DNA of 64,000 nt from Trichobilharzia szidati (taxonomy: Eukaryota; Platyhelminthes; Trematoda; Strigeidida; Schistosomatidae), in the NCBI GenBank assembly GCA_944472155.2, contig OX235272.1:1658354-1722353 (forward strand), read 5' to 3'. The translations under genes and the position numbers were made by a program. Below the pieces are notes generated by a model. The model had not been told where the DNA came from. It was given only the letters and a program-made list of their open reading frames with translations, and made no database searches. The first letter of the stretch is position 1. The number at the start of each line of letters is the position of its first letter. Below are positions 57,266-64,000 of this stretch, in pieces.

Positions 57266-57397
57266 TACTAGTGACTGAATAACCACCAGAATTTATGTCA
57301 AAATGTATGAAAGAACATAGAAAAAATCAGAGTAGTAATGAAAATGACGTAAATAACAAAGAAAATAAAAGAGAATCCAAAGTTTCTGTGATACTGT

Positions 57398-57732
57398 TGT
57401 AACAACAGAAGGCAAGAGTCAGGCAACAGATCATTTATTAAGGAAATCAACGCTTATTTATATATTTTCATGTACATTACTATGATTATTTAAGTAAACA
57501 AACACAGTCTTCCGATTGGTTGTTTCTCACGTAAAGTTAATCTTTCATCTCTTTGTGACTGTTTCTTGACTGTCAAATCCTCTATATGTAAACTGCATCC
57601 GCCTACGCAAAGTCTACTGTGGTCGGTTTTGAATCAATCTTTGTTCACATTTTCTCACGACAAATCTTGGGAACGTAGATTTCGACTTAAATTACTGTCT
57701 ACCAATTTGGCTAGTAGATAGCTCTCACCACA
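57398..57732 (-). mobile_element. Solo LTR 3a, inserted at the edge of LTR 3b
   Basis: 335 bp, plus-strand ends TGTAACAACAGAAGGCAAG and TAGCTCTCACCACA. CTGT lies on both sides (57394-57397, 57733-57736). The right-hand CTGT includes the first three bases of LTR 3b, so 3a inserted into the very start of the older 3b. Confidence 0.82.
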
Positions 57733-57733
57733 C

Positions 57734-58037
57734 TGTAACAACAGAAGACAAGGGCCAGTCAACAGATCGTTTATTAAGGAAAATCAACACATATTTATAG
57801 ATTTTCATGTACATTATTGTAGATTATTGTTAGTAGAAAATACAGTCTTTTGATTGGTTGTTTCTCACAGAAAGTTCACCTTGCATCTCTTTGTGGTTGT
57901 ATCAGATCATCCATATGCTAACTGTATCCGCCTACGCAAAGCCTTTGTTCTCATTTTCTCACCACCAATATTGGAGACATAAACATTGACGTCAATTACT
58001 GTCTACCAACTTTGGATAGCAGCCAGCTCTCACCACA
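57734..58037 (-). mobile_element. Solo LTR 3b inserted in a PLE
   Basis: 304 bp, ends TGTAACAACAGAAGACAAGG and CAGCTCTCACCACA. The PLE flanks are GATAC (left of 3a) and ATAG (right), a likely 4-bp duplication with one change. PLE reading frame joins across it. Confidence 0.8.
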
Positions 58038-58385
58038 ATAGTACCGTAGAAAGAAGGAAAGTCAGAGGCTTCATGTAGGATTCTTATTGAGTCTGGAATT
58101 AGGGTGGCATTTAAACCAACCAACCAGCTCTCCCAGAGATAAACTTTGTTGGCTTATGCATTCAATAGATCCAATTAGCAGAAATGATATAATTCACCAA
58201 ATACCATGTAATCACTGTTTGTGAGGTCAATTACATAGGTCAAACTAGTAGATCGAGTTTGGCTAGATTATCGGAACATTAAAATTTAGCTAGACCTCGA
58301 ATGATTGACCCTGCTAAGTTAAATAACGTAGAAAAAAGCTCAATCATTGTACTGCATTCACTTGTATATAATCACAATATAGGGT

Positions 58386-58981
58386 AGGTGGGGCAGGATG
58401 AGGGTATTAAAAAGTAACATAGTAAGGTGGAGTGAGATAGAGGTTAATCACTGAAGCTTTTTTATCGATTTAACAACGCGCATGTGCAGTTAGAATGACG
58501 TAACGCCTGTACCGGAGATATAGAAACTTGCGACAAACAACAAAGGGAAGTTGGAGAGACAGAATAGAGAGAAAATATATATAAGACAAATTGTGAAACC
58601 GAGTGACTAAAATTGATATGAGTATGAACAGCAACAATTTATTCTCGAAACGTCATCCAGTTGTTAATACTGCATCGTAGTGTGGTACTTAAATGTAAAC
58701 GTATCTAGTATGGAATTACATTCTACCACAGTGCCAAAGTTCTACACTTACATTAAGTAGTAGACTAGACTATGAGGGGATTTTCTTCAAAAAGACACTA
58801 GTGAGAAATGGGTGTTCGGAGAGGTTTATTAAGAAGTATTCTAAAGATAAGAAAAGGAAAGTGATATCAGAGATTGTTTCTAAAAAGAAGATGTATATAA
58901 AGTAACCTTTCAAGGGAGATAATGTTACTCAATTGGTGAGATATCATTTGGAGATAGCAATTAAATGAATCTATTACGTAG
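58386..58981. other. No recognisable gene
   Basis: AT-rich; part may be PLE 3' UTR. The last nine bases (58973-58981, ATTACGTAG) are the left target duplication of the next SINE-A. Confidence 0.4.
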
Positions 58982-59219
58982 TTGGTGGCACAGCGGTTAG
59001 GACGCTCGCCACCATGCACATGGTCTAGGGTTCGATTCCCGGCTGAGGCACCATTTCACCTCGCTAAGCCAGAAATAATGCTGGTGAAGAGGAAAGTTTG
59101 GACTTGAGGCTAGCAACCCCATCCTGTAAAAAATAAACGCTGCAACAGAAACTGCAAGCCTCTAACTTGAAGCCCTATGTTCCACTGGGAACGTGAAGGA
59201 ATAAAAGAATTATTAAAAA
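58982..59219 (+). repeat. SINE-A copy with 9-bp target duplication
   Basis: Head TTGGTGGCACAGCGGTTAGG and AGGGTTCGATTCCCGG, body CCTCGCTAAGCCAGAAATAA, GGCTAGCAACCCCATCCTGT, tail AAGCCCTATGTTCCACTGGG, AACGTGAAGGAATAAAAG. ATTACGTAG flanks both ends (58973-58981 and 59220-59228). Confidence 0.88.
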
Positions 59220-59319
59220 ATTACGTAGCTGATATACTGCGTATAAACACAACATAGGAGATGGTGCAAGCAACAGGCAAAGACGAGACATCGATCGTCG
59301 CCACATCAAAATGTAGTCA

Positions 59320-60009
59320 AAGTTCAACAATAGTGTCCCAGGGGTGCGAACACACGAGTGACCTTCAGCTGACCAATCATAAAAATTAGGAATTTTTGCA
59401 CAAAAATGATGTATATTGACAAGAAAATGCTCGAAAACACATTAAACAAGTTACCTTTCTCTGACGTGACTTAAAAATACGTCCCTTTGTTATAATGAGG
59501 AGTATCAGTTACTAAGTTAGACTAGTTTTTGTGCATGTATTCACCGGGGTGACTAAAGATTAGCCGTTTTTCTGAATTGTGAATCGCTATTATCCAGTTG
59601 CGTAGTCTTCCCCGAAAGCCCTCGGTTGAATTACTATGGTTTCCAGTAACAGGATTGACGACTACTAACCAGGGAAATGTGGATAAGAAAACAAATTAAA
59701 ATAAATATGATCAACTCTAAATCTATTCATGATGGTAACCCTAACCTCCATTCTGACCCTAACCCTAAACTTAACACTAAGCCTAACCTTAATCCTAACA
59801 CTAATTACAACCCTTATCCTAAGCCTAACGAGCTATTAACACATTGTCCAAACAGTACTTAAAGACGTGATTTGGGTGAAATTTTCTCCTTAGTTGGTGA
59901 ATAGCGTTGATATTTCAGCTATGATAATGACAGATGCCGTTAGCTAACGACTAGCATGCGTTCAAGGTCATTGGAGTGTTGGTACTCCTGGGACGCTATT
60001 GTTGAACTT
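59320..60009. repeat. Inverted-repeat-flanked unit with telomere-like tract
   Basis: 59320-59365 and 59964-60009 are inverted repeats of 46 bp with 39 matches by my alignment (arm starts AAGTTCAACAATAG). Between them, 59736-59830 is made of CCCTAA-like words (ACCCTAACC, GACCCTAACCCTAAAC, AAGCCTAACC, AATCCTAACAC, TATCCTAAGCCTAACG). No protein is apparent. Class unknown. Confidence 0.65.
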
Positions 60010-60250
60010 CGCCAAAATGTGTATATCAATTTAAGCGTATGCTTGTGGAAGCAATTACATTGGGCGTACAGAAAGAAGTCTTTCGGACTGTGTTGCCCAA
60101 CACTGCCACAAATGGCTTTCTAGTACTCCTGATGGCTTTCCAGGGACCTCAATCACGCGACATTTTTGTTGGACTGTGATCATAAAATTACGTTGAGAAA
60201 GAGCTCTACATAATTCAATTTTAGATTTGCCCGTCGATTGATGAGACTAA
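60010..60250 (+). mobile_element. PLE fragment with GIY-YIG core
   Basis: One frame reads AYACGSNYIGRTERSLSD (60036-60090), then AQHCHKWLSSTPDGFPGTSI and TRHF, the Penelope-type nuclease core and following helix. Upstream MCIYQF-like sequence is out of frame. Short dead remnant. Confidence 0.72.
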
Positions 60251-60368
60251 AGTGTTCGGTCTCAGGTTGATACGTCGGCTTATAATTACATGCCCAGACA
60301 TCGTCGAAGCATCTCCACAAGAAGTTGGCATATCAGCCTGTGACCGAGTACTTCGGTCCAACCAGTCG

Positions 60369-60613
60369 TTGGGTAAATCTAAAATTAAATTCAATGATTA
60401 ATATGACCCGTTATATAAGAGGTGGCTCTCGTGGCCCAAGTGGTCTAGTGGATAACGCTTTGGCGTTTGAAACTATGGGCACTGGGTTCGAGCCTCAGTG
60501 GGAACATCATCACTCACTGGGTAATGCAGGTACATCCAGACGACGAGTCCCAAATAGGGCGAAACGCACATTCTGCATATCGCTGATAGTCACCATCCAC
60601 CAATTAACTTCTA
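60369..60613 (+). repeat. SINE-C (Sm-alpha-like) copy 2 with hammerhead remnant
   Basis: Head GTGGCCCAAGTGGTCTAGTG (A box) and CTGGGTTCGAGCCTCAG (B box). Hammerhead-like part at about 60527-60587: core ACGACGA in place of CTGANGA (first two bases changed), helix II arms GTCC / GGGC kept, CGAAA kept, cleavage triplet ATT, and one mismatch in helix I (ATCCAG / CTGCAT). Shares the C-to-A change at core position 3 with copy 1. Confidence 0.78.
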
Positions 60614-60709
60614 AAAGCTTTATAGTTTGTTAATGATCAAGTTAATAAAAAAGCTCTTGATTTTGCTGAAGCCTATGTAATCCGATTAAATACGTCGGAT
60701 CTATGTGTA

Positions 60710-61027
60710 TGCCACGACAGAAGACGAGGGCCAGGCAACAGATCGTCTATTGAGAAAATCAACAGATATTTATATATTTTAATGTACATTATTATAAGTT
60801 ATTGTTAGCAGAGAAACAGAGTCTTCTGAGTGGTTGTTTTCACTCTGAAAGTTAATCTGTCACCTCTTTGTGACCATTTCCTTGAAGGTCACACCAGATA
60901 TCTTCGAATCGTATCCACCCACGTAAAGTCCTTGTTCTTGTTTTTTTCTCATGACCGAGATTTGGGACGTAAACATTGACGTAAATTGCTGTCTACTAAT
61001 TTTAGCTAACAGGCAGCTCTCACCATA
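60710..61027 (-). mobile_element. Solo LTR 4
   Basis: 318 bp, aligned to the other solo LTRs from TGCCACGACAGAAGACGAGG to GGCAGCTCTCACCATA. Termini slightly diverged (TGTAAC to TGCCAC, CACA to CATA). No clear target duplication. Confidence 0.75.
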
Positions 61028-61427
61028 TATACAAAAAAGAGACAGTAGTCAGCTTAAATGTAGCTTGATAGCATATTTTTATTTCACCTTTACAATTTTC
61101 CTTCCCTACCCTCTTCTCTTTACAATGATATTTTCGATTATTATCATTTTACCTGACATACTGTCAGTTTTCTCAGGATATGTCTACATCGAAAATCATA
61201 GTTGAGTATTAATCTTGGTGAAGAGTGTTCATCAAACTGTCTTATGAGTTTAAATCAGACACGTTAAAATCTTGTTATTGAGTTCTATATGGTCTACAAG
61301 TCCTGTTTTTCGTGAAGTTCCCTTGTACTTCAATAGTGTGACATCTAGGTGTTTATAATAGTATTATTTCTATCACAATAACCCCATTGTGTATGTAAAT
61401 AAGTAATATTCACCTATTCACCCAATA
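61028..61427. other. No recognisable gene
   Basis: AT-rich. A hydrophobic frame at 60951-61205 overlaps the LTR edge and is judged chance. Confidence 0.4.
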
Positions 61428-62270
61428 ATGACGTTAACAGATTGTTTTCTTGATGTGGAATTACCAAGACGACCTAACAGATCCTTACTAAGGTCAGTCC
61501 ATAGAAAATCTATTTGGAACGGTCAAATAAGAAATTTCTACATTTGGGTACCTACTGAGCGGAAACGAAATCTGATTAAATCCCTTGCCACTACTATGCG
61601 ACGCATCTGTAGTCCAAACACTCTGGTAGCGGAACCTGATCTTCTCAAAGAAAATTTCATCCCAAATGGATTCCCAAGGAGATTCATTGACAAGAATATA
61701 AGACCAAAAGTTCGGTGGAACGAAACATGACTTGATCGAAAGTAGAAAATTTACGTGAACCTGGATTTCAAGGGAAACTTAGCCTACGATATACTTAACA
61801 GGAGAATTTCAGCATCTTTGAGAAGAACATTCTTCGCAGCAACGCTAAGAATAGCGTTCTCCAGTCGTCCATTGGTGTGAAGAAGCCTTAGGGACAAGAT
61901 CTCTCATCTGACCACTTCTATGTGCAGATATCAGTTCACCTGTTGCTGTGGAGCCAGGTACACTACTCGTCCAACGCCTATCCTGTCTAAAAGGGTTCAA
62001 GAACACAATCCCGTATGATTGCAGATAGCTAGTAGTGGCTCCATAAGGAGTACGAGCATCGAACACCTTGTCAACACTAACCATTCCATCTCAACAAACG
62101 CTTCCTGCGAAAAAATCTACAGAGTTAGAAATAACACTTCAAAGGCAATACTCTTTCGTATCCTTTGTACTATCAAAGCTTTAGTCATTCAGTTGGAAAA
62201 ACTAGAGTTATGTATACAAAAGAAAATTATTCAGCCACTTCTACTATCATGGCAACAACCGTGTTGATTT
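61428..62270 (+). mobile_element. PLE fragment, RT C-terminus to nuclease
   Basis: Reads SVHRKSIWNGQIRNFYIWVP (61498-61555) and KRNLIKSLATTMRRICSPNT, the RT C-terminal side, then NLDFKGNLAYDILNRRISA, LRRTFFAATLRIAF, CRYQFTCCCGARYTTRP where YIGR is replaced by YTTR, SIRSTSIEHLVNTNHSI and the C-terminal KALVIQLEKLELCIQKK to 62267. Same family as 63376-64000. Stops and shifts near 61730 and 61900. Confidence 0.8.
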
Positions 62271-63375
62271 CTACTGACTCGATATTTGTATACTTACTCG
62301 TCTAACTCTTTAAAACTCCTGTATTTCTTCACAACTCTTACATAATTTCATATTTTTCTTCGTTCCGACATTCATCCTAATCAAAACTCACCTATTAAAC
62401 CATACATCTTATTGCGTAACTACAGTGCACTTCTCCAGCTTACCTTATGCATCCACGAACATTGACAACTCGTTACCACTGCCTTAATACTAATCCTCAC
62501 CCCCATACCTACTCTAGTTACAATCTGATTAAATTGAAAATTCCCATTAAGTCATGTAAAAGAAAAGGTGTCCAGTGAAGAGTTACTCTTTGCGGCGATA
62601 TCATTCTCAAGCTGTACAATCGAATATATACATACAGTAAATTGTCTTAGCAACAAAATGAATATTTCCAAAGATGTGTCAGTCATCAGAACTGTGGATT
62701 TTAGATAACAAATTAAGTAATGTAGAAAGTGTTAATCGGGCAGAAACTAAAATAAGATTAAATAAGCAAGCTGGGTGACGTAATCTAATTCACGGGGTTG
62801 AGTAGAGCTCAAATAAAATAAGGGGAAGAAAATATTATACAATTAGAAAATCAAAACAAATGATTCAGTGAAGACTCTTTTCAACGAATTTATCATCAAG
62901 CTGTACAATCGTATATATATGGTTTTTTTAAGAAGTTATATCCGGTGAGGGAATTGAAACATAGGTGTGAATGCATAAAATAATAATAATAATATGAAAT
63001 GCAATTAAAACTGAAATGTTTGTGATTATAATCGTAGTTAAATGTCAAGTGGCAAAGCAAATTAATGTCATATATAGAATAATTCATAGGATGGATAGAA
63101 CTTGAAAAAGGTTGTGCAATTATAAGATTAGCAGACAAATCGAATAAAATAAAAACGTAATATTGTGTGAAATTTGATACCATAGAATTTAACGTTGCAA
63201 AACAGAATTGATTTAGAATGACAAGTGGAACGAGCGAAATAATACCGGGGACAGTTCAAAGTGACAAAGTAACAATTGACGCAATAAGGAAGAGTATACA
63301 AACTGAATAGACAAAAATGAAACATTGGTAGAGCCAAAATATGATTGGGGATTACCATATTTTAGCATAGAGGGA
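62271..63375. other. Convergent PLE 3' flanks
   Basis: AT-rich sequence between two PLE copies whose 3' ends face each other. CAAGCTGTACAATCG with a following ATATATA occurs twice in the same orientation (about 62608-62631 and 62897-62918), and a variant lies at about 30690. No gene found. Confidence 0.5.
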
Positions 63376-63945
63376 TTAAGACCATGGAAGTTGGAGGGGT
63401 TGAACAAAATTTCTGTGTACACAGAGATGTGGCTTTTCTGTTTCGATAGCCAAAGCTTCAGCAATGCAGCAGGTGATTCGGGTACGTAGGGATTTGGGTA
63501 AATTACTCTTTGCCTTGTAGACGACTTTAAAGGCGGAGGCCATATAGATAGGGTGATCATTATCGACCAGATGTTCAATGATCGCGCTTCTTATTGCTCC
63601 ACTACTACCTTTTTGTAACCATGCAGGATAGTGTTCTTGCACCCTCTTGGACAAAACTCGAGTCGAACGACCGATATACCTAGCTCCACACGAGCAGGTG
63701 AATTGATAAACACACATAGAATTGGTCAACAGCGGGATCTTGTCCTTCAGGTTATTGAACAATAATGGTCGAATAGTAAAGGCTATTTTCAGAGATGCAG
63801 GAGGGAATGTTCTTTTCAGGGACTGTGATATCCTTCTTTTCATGATATTGGAAGCTAAGTCCCCTTTGAATTCCAAACTCATGTAAAGTATTTTCTTGGG
63901 TGCGGTTGATAATAAACAAACAAACAAGCAAATACAGAAAATGAA
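63376..63945 (-). mobile_element. PLE endonuclease, open frame
   Basis: A 183-residue minus-strand frame that starts internally (the RT would lie beyond the frame start at higher coordinates). Seen: LEFKGDLASNIMKRRISQSL, KRTFPPASLKIAFTIRPLLF, MCVYQFTCSCGARYIGRSTR (CxC and YIGR core), VLSKRVQEHYPAWLQKGSSG, AIRSAIIEHLVDNDHPI (conserved His/Glu region) and ALAIETEKPHLCVHRNFVQP. This is a GIY-YIG nuclease with all core blocks and no internal stop, ending PWS. 63946-64000 is not assigned. The frame may be the best-kept PLE domain in the window, yet lacks its polymerase here. Confidence 0.85.
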
Positions 63946-64000
63946 AGAGAAATTACGTATTCGGTGTTAAGATAGGTCAAGTCCACTGTAGATTTAATGA

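Larger units (their letters stand above)
56220..58385 (+). mobile_element. PLE copy, split by RTE-B and two solo LTRs
   Basis: RT side: ALRTFNPSPW, then WRYVDDTVFTALKFEH (catalytic DD, about 56280-56320), FTSELENEQGKLAILDCRIK and NIGLVKCLHYRTRNLTSEQE, EDLNNEIGQIKKIL to 56596. After an RTE-B (56597-57265) the frame continues to VSVI at 57390, is cut by LTRs 57398-58037, and resumes with VP, then RILIESGIRVAFKPTNQLSQ (58080-58140) and VCEVNYIGQTSRSSLARLSE (58210-58285), the GIY-YIG nuclease core. Removing the insertions restores the expected PLE order. Stops and shifts show it is dead. 56001-56219 holds nothing else recognised. Confidence 0.82.

Noticed and set aside
59677..59862. Small Asn/Pro-rich protein
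   Set aside because: It is the translation of the degenerate CCCTAA tract.
49068..60587. Active self-cleaving ribozymes
   Set aside because: Both copies have a changed C3 in the catalytic core, so activity is not claimed.
1..64000. CRISPR arrays, operons, bacterial-type promoters
   Set aside because: The window is eukaryotic; regular short repeats with spacers were not seen.

Overview
The window looks like flatworm nuclear DNA, most likely a blood fluke (Schistosoma or a close relative). It is AT-rich and carries fluke-type repeats: CR1-like and RTE-like LINEs, Penelope-like elements (PLEs) with GIY-YIG endonucleases, Ty3/Gypsy-type LTR elements, several tRNA-headed SINEs, and two copies resembling the schistosome Sm-alpha repeat, whose known members carry a hammerhead ribozyme. 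The one convincing host gene has 31-35 nt introns in its 5' half, a schistosome habit. The species cannot be fixed from the sequence alone.

Layout. 1-14660: two copies of one CR1-like LINE ('CR1-A', my label). The first (+, about 1402-10690) is split by a recent LTR element arranged LTR-internal-LTR-internal-LTR (3122-7686) with a 5-bp target duplication. The second (-, about 11647-14659) is broken by antisense pieces of its own 3' end. 14660-17150: a decayed RTE-like LINE ('RTE-A'). 17782-20469: the host gene, an ataxin-2 homologue of 828 residues in seven exons, with Lsm, LsmAD and PAM2 elements and a Gln-rich tail. 20470-24190: mostly unannotated, with one weak candidate exon. 24190-64000: a dense graveyard of RTE-A, a second RTE-like family ('RTE-B'), a second CR1-like family ('CR1-B'), a LINE C-terminus ('LINE-C'), PLE fragments, solo LTRs and SINEs, often nested. 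A short signal-peptide ORF with a TATA box at about 47732 is the only other candidate host gene there.

How the parts relate. The SINEs share modules. SINE-A and SINE-B have nearly the same tRNA-like head, but SINE-A ends like RTE-A while SINE-B ends like CR1-B, which suggests each is copied by a different LINE. SINE-C is the Sm-alpha-like, hammerhead-bearing unit. SINE-D recurs as head-to-head inverted pairs. Several insertions can be resolved by target duplications: the tandem LTR array in CR1-A, a SINE-A in a solo LTR, an RTE-B and two stacked solo LTRs inside one PLE, and an RTE-B tail in another RTE-B. Apart from ataxin-2, almost every coding region seen is transposon-derived and broken. 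Family labels with letters are local to this report; no database search was possible.
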